Shown one piece after another: positions 35,485 to 44,593 of a stretch of 64,000 nucleotides of DNA (positions are counted from its first letter, which is position 1; the number at the start of each line of letters is the position of its first letter). The translations under genes were made by a program, and so were the position numbers. Under the pieces are notes generated by a model. That model was not told the DNA's origin, searched no databases, and worked only from the letters and a program-made list of their open reading frames with translations. The stretch is from NCBI RefSeq assembly GCF_000830505.1, contig NZ_JXOK01000015.1, forward strand, positions 103,300 to 167,299. The letters are read 5' to 3'. The stretch is from Vibrio mytili (GTDB taxonomy: Bacteria; Pseudomonadota; Gammaproteobacteria; Enterobacterales; Vibrionaceae).

Positions 35485-36006
35485 TCAATGAAACAATCCC
35501 TCACACGAACAGGACGTCTTTATTAGTCCTTGCCTAATAGCCTGATATTTGTAGTAGAGAGAGACGACTTTTTTTTCATTCAGTAACTTTGTTCTGATGT
35601 AACGAACCTTGTTCTTTCCGTCGGGCTGTGGGACAACCGTTCTAACGTACCCGTAATCGGATACCTCTAAGTTGTATTGATTTTTAAGAATCACTCGGTA
35701 TACAGATAGCTGGATTACATCCGATTCAAAGATCCTGTTATCTTTCCTTAACTTGGTATCCAGAGGGATAAGGACTTTCTTTTTTGATAAAAAAACTTGA
35801 TCGACTCTTCCATGCAGAGGTACAGGTAGTGCTGTTGCCACATCTTCTTCACAAAGAAACAGAGTTGCGTTTCTCAACTCTTTTGGCATGTTTTCTTCAC
35901 TCCACCAGCTGAGCACCTCATGCAAATGCTTTTTCCGCCATAGGTCTACTTTGGCAATTAGAAATGGAGCGACAATCAGTGAAACTAACAACAAGACTAT
36001 ATTCAT
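35485..36006 (-). CDS. Membrane-anchored PD-(D/E)XK-like nuclease candidate
   Basis: The 173-residue protein has one N-terminal membrane helix (VLLLVSLIVAPFLIA) and a domain with the order expected of Cas4/RecB-type nucleases: GRVDQVFLS, then IPLDTKLR (the D-x-K strand), then SDVIQLSVYRVIL, matching the Q-x3-Y helix. It ends with a CSC motif that could hold a metal. Such anchored nucleases are unusual. Its promoter region contains a terminator-like hairpin at about 36136-36160 and palindrome site 7 about 190 bases upstream. Confidence 0.6.
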   Translation of the reverse strand: MNIVLLLVSLIVAPFLIAKVDLWRKKHLHEVLSWWSEENMPKELRNATLFLCEEDVATALPVPLHGRVDQVFLSKKKVLIPLDTKLRKDNRIFESDVIQLSVYRVILKNQYNLEVSDYGYVRTVVPQPDGKNKVRYIRTKLLNEKKVVSLYYKYQAIRQGLIKTSCSCEGLFH

Positions 36007-36179
36007 AAGATACTCTCGATTACTTTACAGTATCATTGTATAGCCCTTTAATTATTTGTCACGTAGCCACTTAGGAAGTACTAAGCATTTAGGTTCGGTA
36101 TGAGGGAAGGGGTAGCGTGAAAGACTTTTAGGGCAGGGAAGAGCCCCGTGTAGAAGGGGCTATTGCAGCTGGTGGAGCA

Positions 36180-36584
36180 CTAGTGAAGCAAAGAGGGGAC
36201 TTTCACATGTGAAAGTCTACCGTCAGACATCATATCTAAGGTGTCTACATCCAAATTTGAGTCTCTTAGCCCTTTTCCTTCGTAGACGATATCTGGTGTG
36301 CAGCTTGATTTAAATACGCCGTGGGGAATATGATCGAAATCCCCAAGCCACATTCTAAGTCTGAGATCAACGATGTAGTCTCCTGGCAATGTAATCCAGC
36401 AATGAGGGGTTACTACGTCTCCTGACGACTTTTCTGTTACATAGCCGAACATGCAACAGTGTTCAACGTTGGCTTGTTTCAGAAGATGGCTTACTAGATA
36501 AGTCATTCCATCACAGTCAACCTGACAGTCCTCCAACACAAACAGAACTGTTTCTAACTCAGAAAACCATTCCTCATTGATCAT
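36180..36584 (-). CDS. Transglutaminase/papain-fold-like small protein
   Basis: The 134-residue protein has an arrangement suggestive of a Cys-His-Asp triad: CDGMTYLVSHLL (Cys), TPHCWITLPGDYI (His) and VDLRLRMW (Asp). That order is typical of transglutaminase-like cysteine peptidases, but sequence similarity is weak. It overlaps the zinc-ribbon gene upstream by 11 bases. Palindrome site 7 lies inside its last codons (LSHVKV). Confidence 0.5.
   Translation of the reverse strand: MINEEWFSELETVLFVLEDCQVDCDGMTYLVSHLLKQANVEHCCMFGYVTEKSSGDVVTPHCWITLPGDYIVDLRLRMWLGDFDHIPHGVFKSSCTPDIVYEGKGLRDSNLDVDTLDMMSDGRLSHVKVPSLLH
36199..36216. promoter_or_regulatory. Dispersed 18-bp palindrome, site 7 (inside a gene end)
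   Basis: Perfect copy read as LSHVKV within the 36180-36584 gene, in the same reading phase as site 4. It is about 190 bases upstream of the next gene's start. Confidence 0.85.
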
Positions 36585-36963
36585 TTGAAATTTCCTTTGT
36601 ATTTATCTCATTCTCAAAAGGGTACGGCTTTCTTCTTTCCGCCAATTCAATGTCTGCTCCGCACTGTTTACATAACCCCTGTTCCTTTGCACAGCTGTCG
36701 CAGACTGCATCAGTAGCAGTTGAGCCGAACTGCATTGTTTCTTCGCAAACACCACAAGGTTTTGATGTTATCGCAGCTCCTCCTATTCGTTGAGAACGAG
36801 CGTAATAGCAACATAAACACAAATGCATGGACTCTCGTTTTTCCTTTTCGACGTCAGAGGTAATCCTTTCGGCAAGTTGGAGTATGTGCTGGATTTGTTC
36901 TTTAGCTCTTTTGTTTCTATATGAAATTGTTGAGCGTGTAATTTGTTCTTTCTGCTGCTGCAT
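36574..36963 (-). CDS. Small zinc-ribbon protein
   Basis: A 129-residue protein with a helical N-terminus and several cysteine pairs: CLCCYYARS, KPCGVCEET, AVCDSCAKE and GLCKQCGAD. These are likely two zinc ribbons, suggesting nucleic-acid or protein binding. It is the first gene of the small operon with 36180-36584. Not assigned to a family. Confidence 0.65.
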   Translation of the reverse strand: MQQQKEQITRSTISYRNKRAKEQIQHILQLAERITSDVEKEKRESMHLCLCCYYARSQRIGGAAITSKPCGVCEETMQFGSTATDAVCDSCAKEQGLCKQCGADIELAERRKPYPFENEINTKEISNDQ

Positions 36964-37017
36964 GTCTACCTCCTGAAAAAGGCAATCTCCCTAAGCAAAA
37001 TGCTTGGGGAGAGCTAA

Positions 37018-37869
37018 TTAGTTCTCTGGGTGTATGAACAATAGAGGTTCGCCATTGTCGAGTATATAAGGCGTTTTAACTTTAGATTCACCTACCTGTA
37101 TGTTCCCAGATGCTACGTAAACATAAGCCCAAGAGGGAAGTTTTCCGCTTACAAGTGAATATATTTTGTCGCTTGGGACATGGCTACCTTTACCGGGAGT
37201 AACTCGGAATCGGTTGTAGTAAACACTGTGGTTTGATTCAAAAGCATACGAATCAATTTCATCGACTCCGACAAAGCTAGGGGCCTTTGCTTCGCGGGGT
37301 TCAAAGACTTCGGTTGCTATGTAGCAGAGATCTACATTTGTCATGCCTGGTTTGTATATGGGGCAACCGTATTCTTCACTGTGAAAGTAGAACTCTACTT
37401 TGCGTTCGGAATTGCCATTTGTTGCTTCATACTCTAATCCCATTTCTTCTAGCGTTGACTCAATGGCCGTTTTCATTTCAAACAAAAGTTTTTCTTGAGC
37501 ATTTTTGGTGGATGACGCTTCGGACTTTGGCATCCATGCAATTACGCTGTTTCTGGATGCTGTGTCGGGCTGCTCTAAAAGAGAGGTGACAAGCCCCAAT
37601 CCTAACCCTGATGTTAAATCTAGGTTCGCGCCGAAGGAGGAGGTAAACAAAAGAGAGTTTGTCGCAGCGCTGCCTGCAAATTGCAAAGACTCGTAATTCT
37701 CTCTTGGGACGTATTTGTCACTTACATCGTACAATCCACCAGCCTGCGCGATGTTATATGCACGACTGTGTGATTCATCGTATGACACTGGTTGGGAGGT
37801 TGACGCACAACCAGTCATTATTACCGACATTATTGACACGCCTAAACCTATTAGTTTTCCATTTATCAT
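37018..37869 (-). CDS. Lipoprotein of unknown function
   Basis: The 283-residue protein has a lipoprotein signal with lipobox MTGC (Cys about residue 21) and a body with two further Cys (GCPIYKPGMTNVDLC) that may form a disulfide. It is probably an outer-membrane lipoprotein. Its upstream region (37870-38100) contains three related leader repeats of the AGTTGTTTTTAGGTTGC type. Confidence 0.7.
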   Translation of the reverse strand: MINGKLIGLGVSIMSVIMTGCASTSQPVSYDESHSRAYNIAQAGGLYDVSDKYVPRENYESLQFAGSAATNSLLFTSSFGANLDLTSGLGLGLVTSLLEQPDTASRNSVIAWMPKSEASSTKNAQEKLLFEMKTAIESTLEEMGLEYEATNGNSERKVEFYFHSEEYGCPIYKPGMTNVDLCYIATEVFEPREAKAPSFVGVDEIDSYAFESNHSVYYNRFRVTPGKGSHVPSDKIYSLVSGKLPSWAYVYVASGNIQVGESKVKTPYILDNGEPLLFIHPEN

Positions 37870-37882
37870 TACCTAACTCCTA

Positions 37883-38091
37883 AGTTGTTTTTAGGTTGCT
37901 TTTGTGTTCCTTTAGTGAACAATGCAACTTTACCTTATCTATCAAAACACTACCTTAAAGGCACTTTGCTTTTCTTGACGGCATTCAATCTATTTTTATG
38001 CATACCCATCATTCAATCTAAATGTTGTCTTTGGGTTGCTTTTCGATATCTCACGTTGAAAAGCCAAGTCCGTTTTCGGTTTGCCTTTTAA
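37883..38091 (-). repeat. Tandem leader repeats upstream of the lipoprotein gene
   Basis: Three spaced variants of one element occur at 37883-37904 (AGTTGTTTTTAGGTTGC then TTTT), 38021-38043 (TGTTGTCTTTGGGTTGC) and 38066-38090 (TCCGTTTTCGGTTTGCC). The first also appears at 29897 next to palindrome site 5. No gene is seen in 37870-38230. Confidence 0.4.
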
Positions 38092-38230
38092 GCTCATTAT
38101 ATGACCTTATAAAGATGATGCAATACACTAATTCACGGCTGGTTAAAGTAAATGTCAGTACGGTCGATTAAAGAAAATCAGTGTCCTATGCTTTTTATTG
38201 GACGCTCAGAATTGGCTTGGAGAACCTTGT

Positions 38231-38692
38231 ATGGAATTTGTCGTTATTACTTTCTTTGGATTAGCTATATCCACGCTGGTGGTGCAATACACTTCTCGGC
38301 GTACTAACGGAACAACGCTAAGTTATTCCCAGTCTTTTAAGGTCGTCTTAATTCGCAGTGGAGTGGCTGTGGGGGCTGGGTTTTTGATTGGTAGATTGTT
38401 CTCAGTAGCGATTTCAAAAGGCTTTCTGAATAAGGATGTTTTGATAGAACAACCTCTGGTTGTTGCAGGTATAGTTGCGTTTTGCGGCCTAGCTTCGTTC
38501 CTGGCATTTCAGTGGGGTTACTCAAAGATTTCCGGCAAACAGGTCTCTCTGTTGTCAGCTCTCAAGTTCGCAGTCAAAGAGATAGGGTACTTTATGTTAC
38601 TGCTTGCTGGAGTGTTTGTTCTTTCGTTAGCTCTGTTTGGTATTGTGGAGGTTATGGCGAGTAATGGTTCTGAGTTGTCTATCCGGTCTTGA
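38231..38692 (+). CDS. Four-helix membrane protein
   Basis: Translation from ATG 38231 (MEFVVITFFGLAIST), with GGAGA seven bases upstream, gives 153 residues with four membrane helices (VVLIRSGVAVGAGFLIG, PLVVAGIVAFCGLAS, YFMLLLAGVFVLSLALFG). It is alone on the plus strand in this part. Function unknown. Confidence 0.65.
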   Translation: MEFVVITFFGLAISTLVVQYTSRRTNGTTLSYSQSFKVVLIRSGVAVGAGFLIGRLFSVAISKGFLNKDVLIEQPLVVAGIVAFCGLASFLAFQWGYSKISGKQVSLLSALKFAVKEIGYFMLLLAGVFVLSLALFGIVEVMASNGSELSIRS

Positions 38693-39190
38693 TTCGATGT
38701 GTGATGTTATTTCGGTGCTCGGAAACATCACCAAACCGGGTTCTAATTCATTGATTAGCCTCTAGTGCTATTTATCTTCTTTGCTTTCACCAAAGCAGTT
38801 CCTATGGACCGAAGGAAACACAACTAGGTAGTACCAAGCATTACATAAAGCCTTCGGTATATTCAAGACATTCATATCTGCATGATTTTTTATGACGTTC
38901 ATCGTATGGCGATAGTGAGCTGGATACCACGTTTGCAAAGGTAATAAAGCTCGCAATGCTTGAGAATCGGACTTCTGAACTGGCCGCAAGGCAAGTATAC
39001 ACATTGATTTTCTGGATTAACGCAAGACCAGCAAGTAGTTTCGTTTATTCTAGGACCTGCACTGTTGGAGTATTTAGGTTGCTAATTGGTAGAGCTCCCT
39101 AATTTGGTTTTGGGGTAGGTTTGATACTGATTCATAGACATAAGGTGTGATCGGTTAACTGATCGGGTTTGTATGTTAATTGGATTGGTG

Positions 39191-39241
39191 TGTTCTGGTG
39201 CGTCATTTGCGTTTTATCACGCTATGTTCTGGTGCGTCATT
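39191..39241 (+). repeat. 17-bp direct repeat pair in a long non-coding stretch
   Basis: TGTTCTGGTGCGTCATT occurs exactly at 39191-39207 and 39225-39241, spaced 34 bases start to start. It lies in the 850-base stretch 38693-39549 that has no convincing gene. The exact repeat suggests a protein-binding or recombination site. Confidence 0.55.
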
Positions 39242-39549
39242 GTTAAGGCTCTCGTTCGAATTTTACCTGGCAATCATGTTTGGTATCCGATTGGTGATTT
39301 GTAGAGGGCAGCGTTGTGTTTGGTGGTGATCACCTAATGGAGGCAAGCTGATAGGCTGTAAGTCATTATTTCGACTCTGACATTAAAGCCTTTGCTGTGT
39401 CTCAATGCGGCTCTTAACAACGTGCAAATTCTGTGTATCAGTAAGGTTTGTTGTGAGGTGACAAATGATGTTTTTATCCACAGAAAAAGTGGATAAGTTT
39501 TGTACGAACGCCAATTGCTCTGTGTCTTGTGAGTGCAAATTATCCTTGC

Positions 39550-39840
39550 TTAACTTGCGTATAAAGCTACTAGTGATAGCAATCCCATAGCGAACGCACC
39601 GCTTAAACATAGTTGCAGCACACGACGGCATTTAACTTGTTTGTCTGTCATAAAGCGCTGTGTGGCACTCTCATAGGAGAAGTGAGCAAATTCACCTCGC
39701 AATGTATCACTGGTTCCGTTAAAAGCGTTAGAGAGCTTTCTAGGCACTCTCTCGTTGATCCTTTTACTCACTCGTGATCGTTTGATCATTTTTTCACATT
39801 TGCCTAATTTTGCCATTTCAGTAGCTGATACAGAATTCAT
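39550..39840 (-). CDS. Small hypothetical protein with C-terminal membrane helix
   Basis: A 96-residue basic protein (KCEKMIKRSRVSKRINERV) ending in one membrane helix (LCLSGAFAMGLLSLVALY). A GGAGACC-type ribosome site precedes the ATG at 39840. It lies 24 bases after the MobI-like gene on the same strand. Not recognised. Confidence 0.55.
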   Translation of the reverse strand: MNSVSATEMAKLGKCEKMIKRSRVSKRINERVPRKLSNAFNGTSDTLRGEFAHFSYESATQRFMTDKQVKCRRVLQLCLSGAFAMGLLSLVALYAS

Positions 39841-39864
39841 GTTGGTCTCCTTGGTTCATTGTTC

Positions 39865-40419
39865 TTATAGTTCAACCTTTCGCTTATCAATAAGTTTTTC
39901 GTAGTCATTCAGAAGCCTACGGATCTTCATTAGTACATTTGAGCGTTGCCTTAGCACTGCGTAGTATTCTTCGGTCATTTTTATGGACTTGAACTCATCG
40001 TCAGTAGCTTTTTTGAATGCTGACAAGTCGTATTGATTGCCTGTCCCTTTCTTGAGGTATGTTGAATACACTTGGGATTTACCCCCCTTTGGATCTGGCT
40101 TGAAACGGTTTAAAAACCATTCGGCAGATAGGCTTCTTCCATTCATTCTTGCCCTCGTTCCGAATCGCCATTGATTATTTTCGTCCTCTTCTTCTCTGGC
40201 TATTCTGTTTGATGCCCAATGTACGTCTGCTCTTTTCTTTGCTTCAACAATAAGAACTTTCATCTCTTGCTCTAGTGCGGTTTGTATCTCTAGAACAAAG
40301 TCTCTTGATATTGCTTCAATGTCATCAAGGTACAGTTCAGATCTTTCATCCTCATTTTTGGGATCTAACAAAAGATCCCAGTCTATATTTGCCTTCTTAC
40401 TGATTTTATCCGTACTCAT
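39865..40419 (-). CDS. mobI: MobI-like conjugative transfer auxiliary protein
   Basis: The 184-residue helical protein (QTALEQEMKVLIVEAKKRAD; NGRSLSAEWFLNRF) matches MobI of SXT/R391 and IncA/C elements in size and in position: it is divergent from an actin-type partition gene, with repeats in between. MobI helps the relaxase at oriT. The call is by size and synteny; the sequence was not compared. An AGGAGCC site precedes the ATG at 40419. Confidence 0.45.
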   Translation of the reverse strand: MSTDKISKKANIDWDLLLDPKNEDERSELYLDDIEAISRDFVLEIQTALEQEMKVLIVEAKKRADVHWASNRIAREEEDENNQWRFGTRARMNGRSLSAEWFLNRFKPDPKGGKSQVYSTYLKKGTGNQYDLSAFKKATDDEFKSIKMTEEYYAVLRQRSNVLMKIRRLLNDYEKLIDKRKVEL

Positions 40420-40489
40420 TTCTTAGGCTCCTGAGCTGGCTTTAGCGTGGCTAATAGCAAAATTCCTAACCAATTCCTATCCAAATACC

Positions 40490-40656
40490 TATCTATCTGG
40501 AGGTTTTAACTCTTTTATCCAGATAGATAAGTACTCTCTTACGATAGATCGTGAATTAATTTTGTCAACGCTCTATCTATCTGGATAATTGGCTATCAAT
40601 ATCCTAGATATTGCACTCTTTGTGATTATGTATCAGTTTTATCCAGATAGATATAG
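40490..40656. repeat. Alternating inverted repeats: centromere/operator candidate of the partition cassette
   Basis: Four copies of a 12-16 base unit alternate in orientation: TATCTATCTGGA (40490), TTATCCAGATAGATAA (40515), CTATCTATCTGGATAA (40573) and TTATCCAGATAGATATAG (40639). They lie between mobI-like and parM-like genes where parC sites of actin-type partition systems are found. A GCCC-CTTTT-GGGC hairpin near 40770 may belong to oriT. Confidence 0.7.
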
Positions 40657-40890
40657 GATTTCTACTCATAAATATTTCACTATACACCAGCGAAGTTATT
40701 AAAGGGTCTTGAGCAAATGCTTCGATTGTTGCTTTTTTTTCGTTTTTTAATCGAAAAGCAATCTAAACGCCCCTTTTGGGCAATTGTGGAGGCGGTCTTG
40801 GTAAATGTAGTGATGTAAATTGTCTCTCATCGGCTGAATTGCATCTAAAAGCCATCTTGTGATTACTTTTTGATTTAATAGGAGTGGGGC

Positions 40891-41868
40891 ATGTTTGTTC
40901 TTGGTCTAGATATTGGATACTCAAACTTAAAACTTGCATACGGAGAGAAGGGTGAAGAGCCTAAGGTTGAAGTTCTGCCTGTAGGCGCTGGGCCAGCAGA
41001 GCTTATGCCTCAGCAGTTAATGGGAGGCGCGTCTAATTGTATCCTGGTGGACATAGACGGAGAAAAATGGGTCGCTGGGGTAGAGCCAGATCGATTGCAG
41101 GGATGGGAAAGAGAGTTACATGGTGATTATCCCTCAACCAAATCGTATAAGGCTTTATTTTTAGCTGGCTTACTTTTGAGCGGACGTTCAGAGATTGATG
41201 TTCTTGTAACTGGTCTTCCTGTTGATCAGTTTATGGATAAGTCTAAGAGAGATGCACTTGTTGAACGTCTCACTGGTGAGCATCAAATTTCACCTAAAAG
41301 AAAGGTGCTGGTGAAATCAGTTGTAGTGGTGCCTCAGCCTGCCGGAGCGTATATGGATGTGGTTAGTTCTTGCGATGATGAGGAACTGTTAGAAATCATA
41401 AATGAAGGTCGGACAGTTGTTATTGACCCTGGGTTTTTTAGTGTTGATTGGGTCGCTCTCGAAGAGGGGGAAGTGCGTTATCAATCTTCTGGTACGTCTC
41501 TGAAAGCTATGTCTATGCTTCTACAGGAACTAAATAGACTAATACAAGAGGACTATGGTACGGGACCTGGATTAGAAAAAATCGAAAAAGCTATCCGCTC
41601 GAATAAGAAAGAATTGCTTCTACACGGTTCGAAAGTTCCTCTTGGTGAGTACTTCGATAAGGCTGCGTCCAAGGTTGCTCCAAATGCATTAACGCCTATG
41701 AAGAAGTCTATGCGTGAAGAAGGTATGGCTGCTGATGCTGTGTTGCTTGCTGGTGGAGGAGCTTCGGCTTACAAAGAAGCTGCAAAAGAACTGTTCCCTC
41801 ATTCAAAGGTTGTGGTTCCTTCCAACGCAGTGGCATCGAATGCTCGTGGTTTTTGGTTCTGCGGCTAG
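40891..41868 (+). CDS. parM: ParM/StbA-type actin-like plasmid segregation ATPase
   Basis: The 325-residue protein has the actin-fold signatures: phosphate-1 LGLDIGYSNLKLAYG at the N-terminus, phosphate-2 TVVIDPGFFSVDWVAL (about residue 175) and adenosine motif VLLAGGGASAYKEA (about residue 290). ParM-type filaments push plasmid copies apart. A GGAG site precedes the ATG. It is followed by the small parR-like gene and preceded by the alternating repeats, the standard parC-parM-parR order, equivalent to srpMRC of SXT/R391 elements by position. Confidence 0.88.
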   Translation: MFVLGLDIGYSNLKLAYGEKGEEPKVEVLPVGAGPAELMPQQLMGGASNCILVDIDGEKWVAGVEPDRLQGWERELHGDYPSTKSYKALFLAGLLLSGRSEIDVLVTGLPVDQFMDKSKRDALVERLTGEHQISPKRKVLVKSVVVVPQPAGAYMDVVSSCDDEELLEIINEGRTVVIDPGFFSVDWVALEEGEVRYQSSGTSLKAMSMLLQELNRLIQEDYGTGPGLEKIEKAIRSNKKELLLHGSKVPLGEYFDKAASKVAPNALTPMKKSMREEGMAADAVLLAGGGASAYKEAAKELFPHSKVVVPSNAVASNARGFWFCG

Positions 41869-41881
41869 TTAAGGGGGACGT

Positions 41882-42157
41882 ATGGCTAGTAGTGATTGGG
41901 ATGGGAAAATTAGTAATTTCAAAGTCTCAGAGCAGGCATTTCCCGAGCTTTATCAAGAGCTATCTCAAATGCATCATAAGGAACGTTGTGACCGTCTTAG
42001 ATGTTTAGCTATGTTAGGTATGTATGCTCTTAGAGGTGGGGCAATGACTACAGTCCAACACTCTAGCCCTCCACTTGAAGAGCAGGTTGAAGAGAAAAAT
42101 AATAAGTTAGACAAAGCTAGGAATGGGTTGAAAGGTAAATTGCTGCAAAGTGTATGA
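41882..42157 (+). CDS. ParR-like partition adaptor
   Basis: The 91-residue protein starts 14 bases after parM with an AGGGGG site. It has a ribbon-helix-helix-like core (FPELYQELSQMHHKERCDRL, AMLGMYALRGG) and a charged coiled tail (EEQVEEKNNKLDKARNG) suitable for binding the ParM filament. The identification is by position and size. Confidence 0.65.
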   Translation: MASSDWDGKISNFKVSEQAFPELYQELSQMHHKERCDRLRCLAMLGMYALRGGAMTTVQHSSPPLEEQVEEKNNKLDKARNGLKGKLLQSV

Positions 42158-42189
42158 CGCAGATTGTAAATAGAGCGTTGTTCCAATAG

Positions 42190-42217
42190 AAAAGGGGTGA
42201 GAAATCACCCCTTTTTT
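42190..42217 (+). terminator. Strong rho-independent terminator after the partition operon
   Basis: AAAAGGGGTGA-GAAA-TCACCCCTTTTTT: an 11-pair stem with a GAAA tetraloop and T run, 33 bases after the parR-like stop. The IS21 copy begins 15 bases later. Confidence 0.92.
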
Positions 42218-42311
42218 AATCAATGAGCAAATTGCGTATTTCGGTGATTGCGAACGCTTGTTTCGGTTTATTCCGAACACCTGAACCAGCACTTTTTCTC
42301 TTTCCCTATTT

Positions 42312-43103
42312 TTACTCTAAGTGTTCGGATTGCGCCAGTTTTCTCATTGATTCTCCTCCCAGTTCTATTCGATGACTATTGTGAACTAGACGATCCATTA
42401 GAGCGTCAGCGACAGTGGCGTTGCCGATCATGTTGTACCACTCTTTTACTGGTAACTGGCTGATGACGATTGTGCTGCTGTTTTGGTAACGGTCTTCAAG
42501 CACTTCTAACAAGTGACCAGCATGCTCTTGAGTCAGTTTTTCCATCCCCCAGTCGTCGAGGAGTAGTAAGCCTTTCTTAGCCAGCGACTGAAGTTGTTTT
42601 TGATAGCTACCATCCAGACGACCTGCGGTCAGATCATCAAGCAAGCGAGTTAATCGGTAGTACCTGACGGTTTGCTGTTGGTCGCAGGCACTGGTTGCCA
42701 GAGCGCAACCAAGATAGGTTTTGCCAGCACCTGTTGGGCCTGTGATCAAGATATTCTGATGCTTGTGCAGATAACTGCCTGTTAACAGTTCGCTCATCTG
42801 TTTACGATTGAGATTTCGTCCCTCTTTGTAGATGAGTTGGCTTGGCTGGGCATCCACTCTCAGCTTTGCTTGTCGCTTCAAGCGTTGGATTTTGCTCTGA
42901 TTACGGTTCAAGATTTCACTCTCCAGGAGCAAGCTTAACCGCTCCTCGAAGTCCAGCTCTGCGTAGGTGGTCAGTTGCTCTTGTTGCTGCTCTAACGCTT
43001 TCGCCGCATGACTTAAGCGCAGGGTTTTAAGTTGGTCATTGAGTGCGTTCATATCCTTTCTCCTAGTGATAACAGTTCGGGCCACGAACATTGCTGTGAA
43101 CAA
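42312..43103 (-). CDS. istB: IS21 helper ATPase IstB
   Basis: The 263-residue AAA+ protein has Walker A ITGPTGAGKTYLG, Walker B LLLLDDWGMEKL and the IS21_N-terminal region KTLRLSHAAKALEQ. IstB oligomers on target DNA stimulate IstA. The frame is intact; the real start is probably MNALNDQLKTL at about 43052. Confidence 0.95.
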   Translation of the reverse strand: MFTAMFVARTVITRRKDMNALNDQLKTLRLSHAAKALEQQQEQLTTYAELDFEERLSLLLESEILNRNQSKIQRLKRQAKLRVDAQPSQLIYKEGRNLNRKQMSELLTGSYLHKHQNILITGPTGAGKTYLGCALATSACDQQQTVRYYRLTRLLDDLTAGRLDGSYQKQLQSLAKKGLLLLDDWGMEKLTQEHAGHLLEVLEDRYQNSSTIVISQLPVKEWYNMIGNATVADALMDRLVHNSHRIELGGESMRKLAQSEHLE

Positions 43104-44593
43104 GGTTCGGCGTATTCGCTTTATCTTTACTCAGGTGCCCCTCACGATTGTTCTTGAGTAGATTGTTGACGAAGGTGTAATTGGGTTTTGTTAGCATCAG
43201 TGCATCTTTACAGGCTTGCTCTAAGCGCGATTCGCCATGCGCTTTGCTCAGATTGAGCAGCCCAAGGCAGGAGCGATACGACTGCTCGGGATGAGGCTTG
43301 GAGTTCAGCATCTTATTGACGACTTCCCGTGTGGCGGGGCCGATATTGGCTCCCCAGTTGAGTAAACGTCCAGGCGACCACTTTTGATGTTGATGATTAC
43401 TCGGCATGTGCTCAGGTTGAGTGCTGTTTCCGCGCTCCCTTTGGCTACGTGGGTGCTGGGCGATCAAGTTACCTTGATGGTAGATTTGCACCAGACGGTT
43501 GGAGCTTCCAGTTCGACATGGTGGCCAACAAGTTGATGGGGAACCGAGTAGTAGTGACGGCGATATTCGATGTGATAATCAGGCCCAACCTTGGCTCGCT
43601 TGGTTTCAGTATATAGATATCGCTGCTTAGGAAGGGGCTTTAACGCGGGTTTATCAAGTTTGTCGAACAGCGCTTTGCGGCTTGCACCATAATGCTTCAT
43701 CTCACGTTCGTTTAAGTCATTCATCAGCTCACGGATGGCAAGGTTCAGCTCTTTGAAGGTATAGAAGGTTTGATGGCGAAGTCGCATCATGATCCAACGT
43801 TCCACTAGGAGGACTGCATTTTCTGCTTTGGCTTTGTCTTTCGGTTTGTAGGGGCGAGCTGGCATCACGCAGTTTGATAATGATTTGCCAGTTTTTGATA
43901 GCTTTCATTAAGCCTCGGTTCATAACGGTTAGCTTTGCTGACCGCGCTGCGTAGATTATCGGGAACCAAGAGCCGTGGTACACCACCGAAGTGTTCGAGC
44001 GCATTGGCATGCGCCTCTAACCAGTAAGACTTACCTTGACTCGGGAAGGCTTCCACATAGGTGTAATTGGACGCTCCTAAGGTCGCCACGAACACTTCTG
44101 CTTCGCGCACTTCACCTGTATCAGGGTTGACCACTTGAAGCCGAGGCCCACAGTAATCGATAAACAGCTTATCACCTGCAACATGGAGCTGACGCATACT
44201 GCGCTTTTGGGTTTTGAACCAACGAGTGAAGTGCTCGCAGAACTGAGTGTAAGCGTAAGCTTGCTCTTGATATTGCTCATGGTACTCCTGCCACAACAAC
44301 ATCTTTGTCATGCCTTTACGCTTGAGTTCGACAGCGTACTGAGCGAAGTCTGGCATGACCTTGTCTCGACTGGCTTTCTTCGAATGATAAAGAGATTTAG
44401 TAAGGTCTGTATCACTGTAACCTTCTGGAAGAGGCCAGCCTATCTGACTTTGCTTAAAACGAGCGACAAGTTCAGAGACTGTTGCAAGACTGACATTGAG
44501 ACAACTAGCAATACTACGGTAGGACAACCCACACTCGTACTTAAGGCGTAATATCTCTTTGATTTTGTTCATTGGAGTTCTCTTTTTAGCCAT
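43063..44593 (-). pseudogene. istA: IS21 transposase IstA, two one-base deletions
   Basis: The first part from ATG 44593 shows the N-terminal HTH (CGLSYRSIASCLNVSL) and the DDE core (KLFIDYCGPRL, DNLRSAVSK). It ends at QTA near 43867; the next frame resumes [18 protein letters not shown] with the third acidic residue in the KAEN block. A second shift near 43485 leads into [16 protein letters not shown] and the C-terminus. Restoring one base at each point gives about 510 residues, the usual length. Whether the element is dead or the sequence has errors is open. Confidence 0.88.

Noticed and set aside
38768..39004. 78-codon minus-strand ORF
   Set aside because: No ribosome site, odd composition and no neighbour support; left as non-coding.
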